64,000 nt of DNA from Diplonema papillatum (lineage: Eukaryota > Euglenozoa > Diplonemea > Diplonemida > Diplonemidae), in the NCBI GenBank assembly GCA_030068145.1, contig JAPJBO010000097.1, positions 248,001 to 312,000 of the forward strand, given 5' to 3'. The notes under the pieces were generated by a model that saw only the letters and a program-made list of their open reading frames with translations, searched no databases and was not told where the DNA came from. Shown in pieces: positions 32,240-43,663 of this stretch (position 1 is its first letter; every line of letters starts with the position of its first letter). Position numbers and translations under genes: made by a program.

Positions 32240-34790
32240 ACAAGCAGACCGAATCAGCTTGAAGGCCGAATGTTTATTTCGCTCAGGGCGTACTCAGACG
32301 AACGAGATCTTGAACATGCTTGACATCATTTGTATTATTGGGCGCAACAACCCTACGAACAACCCCCCGATGCCTTTTTGGTCAGGTGGACCCAACAATG
32401 CAAAGAAGCGACCCTCGAAGCATAGCAGGAGCCGAATCAGTTTGAAATATGTCTTTTTCGATCAGAGTGTACTCAGACGAACGAGATCTTGAACATGTTT
32501 GACATCATGTCCCGCAGCTCAACAAAGACTAACTGTGACAGACAAGACCGAATAGCCCCTTGGGCGACCGAATCAGCTTGAAGGCCGAATGTGTGTTTCA
32601 CTCAGGGCGCACTCAGACGAACGAGATCTTGAACATGCTTGACATCATATCAGAGTGCAAGAGAATGGTTAGGCGGACCAAATGCCAGTGGATAAACACA
32701 AGACCTGGGCAGATGTATACTTCACCGGCACAAGCGCAAGCGGCCTAGACGGATACCTGCTTTTCAGGCGGACTCAACCAAGCGAGCAACTCCTGGCAGC
32801 TTGAAGTATGCCTGTTTCGATCAAAATGTACTCAGACGAACGAGATATTGAACATGTTTGACATCATGTCCCGCAGCTCAACAAAACTAACTGTGACAGA
32901 CAAGGCAACCGAAAAACCCTTTGGGCGACAAGAAGACCTAATCAGCTTGAAGGCCGAATGTTTGTTTCTGCTCAGGGCGCACTCAGACGAACGAGATCTT
33001 TGAACATGTATGACATCATGTTCTGTCGCTCAACAAAAGCTAGCTGCAACGAGCAGCGCGAGAGACACCGCAAGCGAACAACCCCTTGACAATAAGCACA
33101 AGACCGAATCAGCTTGAAGGCCGAATGTTTGTTTCGCTCATGGCGCACTCAGACGAACGAGATCTTGACCATGCTTGACATCATATCAGAGTGCAAGAGC
33201 AAACGACCGAGCTTTTGCTGATCAGGCGGACCAATGATGCCTGAATAAGCACGACTGGCCGGATGTATACGACAGGTTGCCTTGCCCAAACAAAACTAGC
33301 TTCGGCAGTGGACAAGTGCAAGCGACCCAGACGGATACCTTATTTTCTGGCGGACTCAACCAAGCGAGCAACTCTGGAAGCACAAGCGCATAAGCCGAAT
33401 CAGCTTGGAATATGTCTTTTTCGATCAGAGTGTACTCAGACGAACGAGATCTTTGAACATGTTTGACATCATGTTCTGCAGCTCAACAAAAGCTAGCTGT
33501 AACGAACAACGCGAGGAGCACCGCAAGCGAACAACCCCTTGACAAGAAACGACAACAAGCACAAGACCGAATCAGCTTGAAGGCCGAATGTTTCTTTCGC
33601 TCATGGCGCACTCAGACGAACGAGATCTTGAACATGCTTGACATCATATCGGAGTGCAAGAGCAACCGACCCAGCTTCAGTTGATCAGGCGGACCAATAA
33701 TGCTATTGAATAAGCACAGACCTGGCCGGATGTATACGTACACAGGTTGCCTTACCCAAACAAAACTAGCTTCGGTAGTGCACAAGCGCAAGCGACCCAA
33801 ACGGATACCTTATTTTCTGGCGGACTCAACCAAGCGAGCAACTCTGGCTTGCACAAGCGCATAAGCCGAATCAGCTTGGAATATGTCTTTTTCGATCAGA
33901 GTGTACTCAGACGAACGAGATCTTTGAACATGTTTGACATCATGTTCTGCAGCTCAACAAAAGCTAGCTGTAACGAACAACGCGAGGAGCACCGCAAGCG
34001 AACAACCCCTTGACAAGAAACGACAACAAGCACAAGACCGAATCAGCTTGAAGGCCGAATGTTTCTTTCGCTCATGGCGCACTCAGACGAACGAGATCTT
34101 GAACATGCTTGACATCATATCGGAGTGCAAGAGCAACCGACCCAGCTTCAGTTGATCAGGCGGACCAATAATGCTAGTGAATAAGCACAGACCTGGCCGG
34201 ATGTATACGTACACAGGTTGCCTTGCCCAAACAAAACTAGCTTCGGTAGTGCACAAGCGCAAGCGACCCAAACGGATACCTTATTTTCTGGCGGACTCAA
34301 CCAAGCGAGCAACTCTGGCTTGCACAAGCGCACAAGCTGAATCAGCTTGGAATATGTCTTTTTCGATCAGAGTGTACTCAGACGAACGAGATCTTTGAAC
34401 ATGTTTGACATCATGCTCTGCAGCCTAAAAAAAGCTGGCTGTAACAAACCACGAGAAACAACGCAAGCGAACAGCCCCTTGGGCCACAAGCACAAGACCG
34501 AATCAGCTTGAAGGCCGAAATGTTTATTTCGCTCAGGGCGCACTCAGACGAACGAGATCTTGAACATGCTTGATATCATATCGGAGTGCAAGGTCCAACG
34601 ATCCAGCCTGCTTCCCTCAGGCGGAAAGGACCCAACAAAGGACACGAACAGTCCCTTGAGAAACAAGGACAAGCGCACAAGCGTAAGCCCAATCAGCTTG
34701 AAGGCCGAATGTTTGTTTCGCTCAGGGCGCACTCAGACGAACGAGATCTTGAACATGCTTGACATCATATCGAAGTCCAAGAGCGCTGAA
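32240..34790. repeat. Complex satellite with 471-bp higher-order unit
   Basis: The core ACTCAGACGAACGAGATCTT recurs 13 times in 2.5 kb. Two unit types alternate: one with GAAGGCCGAATGTTTGTTTC before the core, and one with GGAATATGTCTTTTTCGATC. Segments starting near 33463 and 33934 are almost identical, which gives a 471-bp higher-order repeat. Frames through it are artefacts. Confidence 0.9.
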
Positions 34791-35026
34791 GATAAACGGT
34801 GGGTGTCATCTGAGGGCGGTAATATCAGGCCGCCGCCGGCCACGTGATGTGAAGCTGCGGCTAACCAGCAAAACCTTTAAACTTGGTCTGAGCGCTCTAC
34901 AAACAAGCAGCATTCTCTAGGCCATCACAAAAAACAATGGGCGGGGTCGTTGTTATTGGTGCGTTTGAAGGATAAGGAAAGGCGGAAGGAAACACAGAAT
35001 GGGGGGGAAAATCGTTAATGTTTAGG

Positions 35027-35111
35027 CAGGACACTGCCTCTCAGCAGGAGGAAAAATCTTAGTTTAATGTTCAGGCAGAACACTGCCTCTCGGTTGATGC
35101 TAGCATCAAGT
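35027..35111 (-). repeat. Dispersed repeat E covering a stop codon
   Basis: On the minus strand: GAAGAAGACTTGATGCTAGC, then a hairpin AGGCAGTGTTCTGCCT, then AACATTAAACTAAG, with a second partial copy of the hairpin just after. Other copies: 46700-46775 and 54175-54245, and a short 3' piece at 60345-60355. It contains the palindrome TTGATGCTAGCATCAA. The last 15 or so codons and the stop of the host frame on its right are inside it. Confidence 0.8.
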
Positions 35112-36772
35112 CTTCTTCAAGGAAGATATGCTGTCTTGAAAAGGGATGCAAGCGGGGGGCGGGCATGCCTTTGGAATCAAACCACGCGCGCAGTAGCTGG
35201 TCCGGCTTCGTCGAGAAGGACAAGGCCTCGGCCAGCTTGCCGGTTGCGTCGAGCCACCGGTCGAAGTCGTGCAGGAGCGCCCGCGCGTCCGCCGCGGCCA
35301 AGTGCCTGTATTTGACGAAACCCGAGTGCCTGAGGTGCGCGGGGGCCCGCGGGTGCGTCCCGAGGCCGACCAGGAACCGGCCCGGCGGGATCGCATCGGC
35401 GACGCGCGCGAGCAGCGGGTCGTCGGCGTCGGTCTTGAGGAAGGCCGCGACGGACTCGGCGGCGTGCAGCCGCCGGAGCGCGGCTGCAAGGCCGGCGACG
35501 AACTGCGCCCGCTCGGCGAGCAGGAAGCCGACGACGCGCCGCGTAGGCGCCTTCGCCACGACGCCACCGCCCGGCGGCGCCGCCGGCCCGACGAAGGCCG
35601 CGAGCTCGGCCCCGTTTACCCTCGGCTGCAGCGCCGCTTTGATCGCCCGCTGCACGGGGCCCGGCAGCTTCCCGCGCCTGCCGTCGCCCGCCGCCGCCTC
35701 GACCACCGCGTCGAGGTCCAGCGCGAGCGCCGCCGCCGCCGCCTCCGGCGGCGGCGCGTGCAAGTGGAACGGCTGGGCGAACGACCGCTTGATCGTCGCC
35801 GCCGAGGTGCTGAGCCCGGAGGCGAAGCTCAGCCCCAGCTCGCGGCGGGACATCGCCTTCGGGCTCGAAGGCGACACCGGCGGCGACGGGGGGTGCTGGC
35901 CGAAGTCGATGGGCCCGTCGTACACTGTGGCGTACGACGGCCGGGGAGTGTGCGTGTCCCGCAGGGTCTCGTTGCACCGTGTGGCCTCGGCGAGGCCGTT
36001 TCGGGCGTCGCGCTGCGTGTCCAGCGAGACGCGGAGCTCGCCTTCGAGCAGGGCGCACTTCCTGTTTAAGGACCGCGCGATGTCTCTGCACGTGGCGGCC
36101 TGCGCCGCGGCCTTCTGGCGGACCGCGTCCGACGCCTTCCGTTCGCCGTCTGCCTGGCGCTTCTGCTCTTCGACTTGGTCCTTCAGCTTGCCGATCTCCC
36201 GCATCAAGTCCTCGTTGTACTGCGCAATTCCGAGCAGGAGAGTGTTCTCCCCGACGAACCCGTCCGCCTTCTGCTGCAGGTCTTGCAGCACGATGCGGAC
36301 GTCCCTCGCGCGCGCGGCGGACGCGTTTGCGGCCGCGGTCTGCCGTTCGGTGGCCTTCTCGGCGGCGGCCAGGGCGTCAGTGAGCTTCTCGAGCGCTCGG
36401 TCCTTCAGCGCGGCGGCCTGCGTGAGCCGGGTTTGCTCCGCCCGCGAGGCTTCGACGGCCTGCTTGAGGTGGTGTGTCATGGCCAGGTGCTTCTGCTTGA
36501 GCGCCGCCGTCGCCGCCGCGTTGCGGGCGTCGGCGGTTTCGGTGAGCACGACGAGGTCTGCGTGTTCGCTGCTCTTCCGCTTGTAGCAACGCAGCAGCTC
36601 GCGCGCGTGGCCCACGACGCTGTCGAGGAACGCCTTGTAGATGGTGCTGTGGGCGGCGAACGCCGCGAGGGCGTCGACGTGCGCTTCGGCGCGGCTGGCG
36701 GCGTGCTTTCCTTCCTCGTCCGGATCCCGGGCTGCGAAGCCGTCGGGCTCTCGCTGCGACCGGGGCTCGTAT
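35071..36772 (-). CDS. Large host exon: coiled-coil protein with C-terminal globular region
   Basis: The frame is open from an acceptor (CTGGTAG at 36775-36773) to a stop at 35071, about 566 codons, with no in-frame ATG near its start, so it is an internal-to-last exon. The first ~250 residues are Ala/Glu/Gln/Lys-rich with heptad-like spacing (coiled coil). A Pro/Ser linker follows (PPSPPVSPSSPKAMSRRELG), then about 220 residues of mixed composition (GPVQRAIKAALQPRVNGAEL, VVGFLLAERAQFVAGLAAAL, DPLLARVADAIPPGRFLVGL). I recognise no named family; the layout recalls cytoskeletal adaptors. Its C-terminal residues FLEEDLMLASTERQCSA come from repeat E. The long Ala/Arg-rich plus-strand frames across it are shadows. 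Confidence 0.7.
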
Positions 36773-36789
36773 CTACCAGGGGGGGTGGA

Positions 36790-36870
36790 GGGTCGCTATT
36801 GTTTGGTGCTGGTTTTGAGGGATAAGGAAAAAGGTAAGCAATCTTTTTTTTTTTTTTTTTTTTTGCGGTG
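36790..36870 (+). repeat. SINE-like repeat fragment with T22 tract
   Basis: Matches the element inserted at 53901-54046 (GGTGCTGGTTTTGAGGGATA, then GCGGTGG), with the short T run expanded to about 22 T. It lies immediately upstream of the host exon at 36772. Confidence 0.7.
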
Positions 36871-36905
36871 GCCTCCCAGGGTATTAGCTTGAAGGCTTCC
36901 AAGGT

Positions 36906-37670
36906 TTGCAGATTTAGACCGTTACTATGGGGTGGTTTTGGGCGGTGTTTCGGTGCCGTTTTCGCCGATGTACGGCGTCTTGGAGCGCATCTCCACAACT
37001 TCGTTCGGCAAAAGAGGGGTCTTCATGGGTCCTTTAGGGTCAATTATGGTCACCCCGTCAGTTTGGCGACACATTTTGCGGGCGTTTTTTCAACCTACAC
37101 CAGTCTGGACCAAGCGTTTCGGGGGTTTCTGAATGCTTCTGGGTTCCCTGTGGGGTTGGGTGCCATATGGGGACGCGCTCCAAAAACAGTCAAAATCGTA
37201 AACAGACAGTCTCATCAGGCAGCTGAAGGGGGGTGGACCTGGGGACCTATTTTCCTATGATTCCTATGATAATAGGTCCACAGTTTTGGTGTGCGCCGCC
37301 GTGCTTACAACAACATTTTTAGCGTTATTTTTAGCAACATCGCGCCGAAGGCGCGACGGAAAATTTGGGCAAAAATAACTCCGCCCCCCTTTATCATATG
37401 TGGGCAACTCTTAGCTCGTGTGGGATACTCAACTGGCAAACAGGACCTTGATCTGGTAATGAAGCACAGTGGCAGCTGCAACCTGCCGACCCGAAGCTGA
37501 ACACAATTGAACATCAGCGACTGGGTCTCAGCAGCGGAGGCTCAGCAGCCCTCGGCTACAAACACCACACCCCCCGCCTAATTTACTTTTGACACCGTTT
37601 TTTGAACATTTTTTTTTTTTTTCTGGCCAAGTCCGGTTTGCAGATTTAGACCGTCGGTCTAAATCTGCAA
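36906..37670. mobile_element. TIR element with TTGCAGATTTAGACC ends
   Basis: The end TTGCAGATTTAGACC (36906-36920) faces its exact complement at 37656-37670, giving a 765-bp element. A third copy of the end (37638-37652) sits 3 bp from the right end and forms a perfect 15-bp hairpin with it. The interior has no transposase frame, so it is non-autonomous. Confidence 0.7.
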
Positions 37671-37751
37671 CAGAAACTAATCCCCTGGGCCTCCGCTGGT
37701 CTTGGTATTTTGTGCTACCTCTATTATTTACACACAGGGGGGGCGGAGGGA

Positions 37752-38045
37752 ATGCAAGAACGTGCTTGGAGTGGGTATGTGCTCAACAACGCACTGGTCC
37801 CGTCTGTGCCGTGTTTCGGTCCTTTAAGCCACGGACACATAAGGCGGACCATCCATCAGCGCGGAACCTGAGTTTCTGCAGACAGGACTGCGGTGTGAGT
37901 CTGGTTTGTCAAGCGGCTGTTCGTAGCTCAGGACCACCCGTGCTACTAGAGCACAGGCGAATCCGTCACGGGGAGAAAGCCCCCTACAACCGGGTCTGAG
38001 CAATCAGTTAAAAAGCTCAGGGCACGCGCTCACTGATTGTGACTC
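37752..38045 (+). repeat. Family A, near-complete copy
   Basis: Collinear with 9745-10056, with small deletions. The terminal CAATCAG / CTGATTG pairing is kept. Confidence 0.85.
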
Positions 38046-38080
38046 ACAGGGGCGGAGGGGGGGCGTGATGGATTCAGAAC

Positions 38081-38264
38081 TACACGGTGAGCTCCAGCAA
38101 CTTTTGCTCGAGCTAAAAAAGTCCGGCCTCAAGTCCACACCCGGAGATCGGGTGTGCACACCCCTATTTCACACCCCTATTTCACACCCTATTTCCGGGT
38201 GTGGCACACCCTTCTTTTGGAGGCTGGTTTCAGTCGAGCAAAAGTTGCTGGAGTTCGCCGTGTA
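38081..38264. mobile_element. Short TIR element (family T), TA-flanked
   Basis: CACGGTGAGCTCCAGCAACT... at the left faces ...AGTTGCTGGAGTTCGCCGTG at the right, about 30-bp inverted repeats, each bounded by TA. The interior contains CACACCC and GGGTGTG hairpin motifs. TA flanks suggest a TA target duplication. It has no coding capacity. Confidence 0.8.
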
Positions 38265-38269
38265 CGGTG

Positions 38270-38763
38270 GAAACTGTGAACAAGGGTAGACAGTCGTGGT
38301 TCCTCGTTCGATTGACTAGCCACACCGTGCTTAATACACACCAACACGCAATGGTTTTCAATGCATTGTACAACTACTGATCTCGCTTATGCCAAGACTA
38401 CTCACAGTTTTAGAGTTTAAGTTCGCTTGAAATTCTCCCGAAGTTTTCTTTGGTTAACGCCGACGAAAAACTGACCGGAGCAAATTTAACCCGATGTCTG
38501 TCACGGGGACGCGGGAGCACTGACCGAGGCTCGTATTTACCAAGGGGGGGGGTGACAGATTCGGAACAACGGTGGAAACCCTGAACAGGGGGTTGTACAT
38601 GGTTCCTCGATCGATTGGCTACCAACACCCCTAGATTAATGTTTAGGCCGTACCGTACACAATGCCACAAGTACTAACGGCTAACAACCGGAATGCAGGT
38701 GGTGCTCTCTGAGAACCCCAGAAAAAGAGGAAGATAGGGGGCTGCACACCTCCTCTTTTCTAC
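38270..38763. other. No gene; short dispersed fragments
   Basis: 38520-38560 resembles the exon border at 36765-36800 (GGCTCGTAT.TACCA followed by G-rich sequence); 38635-38650 resembles the 3' end of repeat E. Confidence 0.45.
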
Positions 38764-38961
38764 CTGAGCCAATCGGTTTCGTAGAATGACTTCTATTTTT
38801 TCCTTGAGGGCGACCCGCGAGCTCAAACCGGTTGCAACGGAGTAAGCGACAGGGGTCGCGTTTACGTCATCGAACGTGACCACGGCGTCTTCTTCTTCTT
38901 CGGGTGCCTGCTGGGGAGCTGTTGGATCGATCGCATCTGGCACCTCTGTCCGGTATACCTC
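38764..38961 (-). CDS. Short host exon, 66 codons
   Basis: Bounded by an acceptor CGTCCCGCAG and a donor GGCTCAG/GTAGAA, phase 0 at both ends. It encodes EVYRTEVPDAIDPTAPQQAP, then EEEEDAVVTFDDVNATPV and SRVALKEKIEVILRNRLAQ. Its acidic then helical basic composition is clearly protein-like, while neighbouring frames are not. The family is unknown. It lies upstream of the 36.8-kb exon on the same strand; the phases do not match at the best acceptor there, so I do not join them. Confidence 0.55.
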
Positions 38962-39239
38962 CTGCGGGACGCGGCGGCGCGGGCGGTGAACGCCCCGGTG
39001 CAGCTGCCAAGGCAGTGCAAACGACGTCAGAGTCATCCGGCCGTGCGCGTCTCTCGCACTGGATGATCCCGAAGCATTTTTGTGTTCCCGACGATTCCGC
39101 GGGAAGGTGCGAGATTGGTGTCGTTCGACCCTTTGTTTGCGGTGTGAGGTTCAGCTTGGTGCAATGCTATAGAAAGCTTTACTGTATCGGGCCAGACTTC
39201 ACCTCAAGCTCGAACGCATTTTTTTAGCGTTGTTTGTGA

Positions 39240-39660
39240 TCAAACGGATGTTTTGCATGGAGAATCTGGCAACCGCGAATTGGCAATCCAAGGACGAATG
39301 CAGATTTCACTCGGAGTCGCTCTGCGTATCGCTGATCTTCCCGTCAAGAATAAAACAAAAGTTCCGCTCTCTTGTGTGAGAGACGCCAATTCTCCGTCGG
39401 CTGGTTCCTGAACCGACGCAAAGCGGCGACGTTGGCATCTCCCGTACGAGCACCCCGCCAGCACGCTTCCGAGGACGTTGGAGCTCGCCACCTCGCAGCG
39501 GACCTCGAACGGAAGGAGTGAATCACATGCAGATTTTACTCGGAGTCGCTCTGCGTATCGCCGATCTTGCCCGTCAACAATAGAACAAGAGTTCCGCGCT
39601 CGTGTGAGAGACGCCGCTTCTCCGTCGGCGAGTTCCTGAACAGAACGCAAAGCGGCGACG
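39240..39660 (-). repeat. Two tandem copies of a ~115-bp exon-like block
   Basis: 39305-39420 and 39535-39650 are diverged copies, about 230 bp apart. On the minus strand both follow TTCAG and read (F/R)xSVQE(L/P)ADGE(A/L)ASLT. They could be a duplicated exon. The block ends directly at the 36-bp array. Confidence 0.55.
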
Positions 39661-39674
39661 TCGCGTTCTGTAGC

Positions 39675-42439
39675 CAGAAAAGTTGACCCACATCTAAAGG
39701 TCAGTGCCTCCAGAAAAGTTGACCCACATCTAAAGGTCAGTGCCTACAGAAAAGTTGGCCCACATCTAAAGGTCAGTGCCTACAGAAAAGTTGGCCCACA
39801 TCTAAAGGTCAGTGCCTACAGAAAAGTTGACCCACATCTAAAGGTCAGTGCCTACAGAAAAGTTGACCCACATCTAAAGGTCAGTGCCTACAGAAAAGTT
39901 GACCCACATCTAAAGGTCAGTGCCTACAGAAAAGTTGGCCCACATCTAAAGGTCAGTGCCTACAGAAAAGTTGGCCCACATCTAAAGGTCAGTGCCTACA
40001 GAAAAGTTGACCCACATCTAAAGGTCAGTGCCTACAGAAAAGTTGGCCCACATCTAAAGGTCAGTGCCTACAGAAAAGTTGACCCACATCTAAAGGTCAG
40101 TGCCTACAGAAAAGTTGGCCCACATCTAAAGGTCAGTTGACCGACATCTAAAGGTCAGTGCTTACAGAAAAGTTGACCCACATCTAAAGGTCAGTGCCTA
40201 CAGAAAAGTTGACCCACATCTAAAGGTCAGTGCCTACAGAAAAGTTGACCCACATCTAAAGGTCAGTGCCTACAGAAAAGTTGGCCCACATCTAAAGGTC
40301 AGTGCCTACAGAAAAGTTGACCCACATCTAAAGGTCAGTGCCTACAGAAAAGTTGACCCACATCTAAAGGTCAGTGCCTACAGAAAAGTTGGCCCACATC
40401 TAAAGGTCAGTGCCTACAGAAAAGTTGACCCACATCTAAAGGTCAGTGCCTACAGAAAAGTTGACCCACATCTAAAGGTCAGTGCCTACAGAAAAGTTGA
40501 CCCACATCTAAAGGTCAGTGCCTACAGAAAAGTTGACCCACATCTAAAGGTCAGTGCCTACAGAAAAGTTGACCCACATCTAAAGGTCAGTGCCTACAGA
40601 AAAGTTGACCCACATCTAAAGGTCAGTGCCTACAGAAAAGTTGACCCACATCTAAAGGTCAGTGCCTACAGAAAAGTTGACCCACATCTAAAGGTCAGTG
40701 CCTACAGAAAAGTTGACCCACATCTAAAGGTCAGTGCCTACAGAAAAGTTGACCCACATCTAAAGGTCAGTGCCTACAGAAAAGTTGACCCACATCTAAA
40801 GGTCAGTGCCTACAGAAAAGTTGACCCACATCTAAAGGTCAGTGCCTACAGAAAAGTTGACCCACATCTAAAGGTCAGTGCCTACAGAAAAGTTGACCCA
40901 CATCTAAAGGTCAGTGCCTACAGAAAAGTTGGCCCACATCTAAAGGTCAGTGCCTACAGAAAAGTTGGCCCACATCTAAAGGTCAGTGCCTACAGAAAAG
41001 TTGGCCCACATCTAAAGGTCAGTGCCTACAGAAAAGTTGGCCCACATCTAAAGGTCAGTGCCTACAGAAAAGTTGGCCCACATCTAAAGGTCAGTGCCTA
41101 CAGAAAAGTTGGCCCACATCTAAAGGTCAGTGCCTACAGAAAAGTTGGCCCACATCTAAAGGTCAGTGCCTACAGAAAAGTTGACCCACATCTAAAGGTC
41201 AGTGCCTACAGAAAAGTTGGCCCACATCTAAAGGTCAGTGCCTACAGAAAAGTTGGCCCACATCTAAAGGTCAGTGCCTACAGAAAAGTTGGCCCACATC
41301 TAAAGGTCAGTGCCTACAGAAAAGTTGGCCCACATCTAAAGGTCAGTGCCTACAGAAAAGTTGACCCACATCTAAAGGTCAGTGCCTACAGAAAAGTTGA
41401 CCCACATCTAAAGGTCAGTGCCTACAGAAAAGTTGGCCCACATCTAAAGGTCAGTGCCTACAGAAAAGTCGGCCCACATCTAAAGGTCAGTGCCTACAGA
41501 AAAGTCGGCCACATCTAAAGGTCAGTGCCTACAGAAAAGTTGGCCCACATCTAAAGGTCAGTGCCTACAGAAAAGTCGGCCACATCTAAAGGTCAGTGCC
41601 TACAGAAAAGTCGGCCACATCTAAAGGTCAGTGCCTACAGAAAAGTCGGCCACATCTAAAGGTCAGTGCCTACAGAAAAGTTGGCCCACATCTAAAGGTC
41701 AGTGCCTACAGAAAAGTTGGCCACATCTAAAGGTCAGTGCCTACAGAAAAGTTGGCCCACATCTAAAGGTCAGTGCCTACAGAAAAGTTGACCCACATCT
41801 AAAGGTCAGTGCCTACAGAAAAGTTGGCCCACATCTAAAGGTCAGTGCCTACAGAAAAGTCGGCCACATCTAAAGGTCAGTGCCTACAGAAAAGTTGGCC
41901 ACATCTAAAGGTCAGTGCCTACAGAAAAGTTGGCCCACATCTAAAGGTCAGTGCCTACAGAAAAGTCGGCCACATCTAAAGGTCAGTGCCTACAGAAAAG
42001 TCGGCCACATCTAAAGGTCAGTGCCTACAGAAAAGTCGGCCACATCTAAAGGTCAGTGCCTACAGAAAAGTTGGCCCACATCTAAAGGTCAGTGCCTACA
42101 GAAAAGTCGGCCACATCTAAAGGTCAGTGCCTACAGAAAAGTTGGCCCACATCTAAAGGTCAGTGCCTACAGAAAAGTTGACCCACATCTAAAGGTCAGT
42201 GCCTACAGAAAAGTTGGCCCACATCTAAAGGTCAGTGCCTACAGAAAAGTTGGCCCACATCTAAAGGTCAGTGCCTACAGAAAAGTCGGCCACATCTAAA
42301 GGTCAGTGCCTACAGAAAAGTTGGCCCACATCTAAAGGTCAGTGCCTACAGAAAAGTCGGCCACATCTAAAGGTCAGTGCCTACAGAAAAGTCGGCCACA
42401 TCTAAAGGTCAGTGCCTACAGAAAAGTTGGCCCACATCT
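39675..42439. repeat. 36-bp minisatellite, about 77 units
   Basis: Unit: CAGAAAAGTTGACCCACATC followed by TAAAGGTCAGTGCCTA. One site varies: GTTGACCC dominates on the left, GTTGGCCC in the middle, and GTCGGCC (a 35-bp unit) from about 41460 rightwards. One reading frame through the 36-bp units has no stop (repeating SAYRKV(D/G)PHLKV) but also no start. Most likely non-coding. Confidence 0.95.
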
Positions 42440-42980
42440 CGCAAAACCGCACTCGGTTGCCCTAGCGGGCCCCCTCGTGGATTGGATAGCGCTCTGCCTC
42501 CTCGTTTTGCGGACGCCCTCCTTTTCCCGCCGATGTGAGATGGAGCGGTGTGCAGGCAGATGAAACGGAATTGCGGAATTTCCTTCCCGCCGGTCACTCT
42601 TATGTTTTCCTTTTTTCAGACGGAAAGCAAAAAAGGAAAGGGGGGGAAAGAGCAAAAAACTGAGGTCGGTCCTTCGACCTCAGTCCCGGAAGTTCCGTGA
42701 AAGAAAGAGGAACGGGTTTTTGGCTGTTAATCTGTCTTTGCGTTTTTTGTGTTTCCGACGATCCCGAATTTTTTTTTTTTGGCTAACTGGTAGTGGTGCT
42801 TCATGCTTTTACTCTCCTCATTTTCTCCCGCCTTCGTCTTTCCACTCCGAGTCCAGGGTTGTTCCATTTTTGTAGCGTTGTTTCGAGTGGAAGTTCGCTT
42901 GAGGACCCGGGTATTTAAAGTCTCTCCGAAGGACCATCGCCGACAGGGTTCTTGTCGGGTATCGTATATTGGTACGCATA
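42440..42980. other. No gene recognised
   Basis: Motif N (TTTTTGTGTTTCCGACGATC) near 42742 and the motif AAGTTCGCTTGAGGACC near 42891; nothing coding. Confidence 0.5.
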
Positions 42981-42982
42981 TA

Positions 42983-43663
42983 CACGGTGAACTTCAGCAA
43001 CTTTTGCTCGAGTGAAACCAGACTCTCCAAAAGCGTGTGTGCCACACCCACAAAAAGGGTGTGCACACCCGGAAATAGGGTGTGAAATAGAGTGTGAAAT
43101 AGGGTGGCCACACCCTATTTCCGGGTGTGGCCACACCCGCACTTGAGGCCGGACTTTAGCTCGAGCAAAAGTTGCTGGAGTTCACCGTGCAATAGAGTGT
43201 GCACTCCCTATTTCCGGGTGTGGCCACACCCGCACTTGAGGCCGGACTTTAGCTCGAGCGAAAGGTGCTGGAGTTCACCGTGCAATAGAGTGTGCACACC
43301 CTATTTCCGGGTGTGACCACACCCACACTTGAGGCCGGACCTTAGCTCGAGCAAAAGTTGCTGGAGTTCACCGTGCAATAGAGTGTGTACACCCTATTTC
43401 CGGGTGTGGCCACACCCGCACTTGAGGCCGGAGCTGAGCACGAGCAAAAGTTGCTGGAGTTCACCGTGCAATAGAGTGTGCACACCCTATTTCCGGGTGT
43501 GGCCACTGTGGCCACACCCGCACTTGAGGCCGGACTTTAGCTCGAGCAAAAGTTGCTGGAGTTCACCGTGCAATAGAGTGTGCACACCCTATTTCCGGGT
43601 GTGGCCACACCCGCACTTGAGGCCGGACCTTAGCTCTAGCAAAAGTTGCTGGAGTTCACCGTG
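42983..43663. mobile_element. Family T TIR element with tandemly amplified right half
   Basis: The outer ends are intact (TA-CACGGTGAACTTC at the left, GAGTTCACCGTG-TA at the right), matching the simple copy at 38081-38264. Inside, the right half (GGCCGGAC...GCTCGAGCAAAAGTTGCTGG...CACCGTG) is repeated about six times in tandem with a 92-104 bp period, each unit carrying CACACCCTATTTCCGGGTGTG. The array appears to have grown within one element. Confidence 0.85.

Noticed and set aside
35165-36586. A 473-codon plus-strand ORF
   Set aside because: Antisense shadow of the coiled-coil exon, with Ser/Ala/Arg bias only.
39675-42439. CRISPR-like array
   Set aside because: Units are contiguous 36-bp repeats with no unique spacers, in a eukaryotic context.
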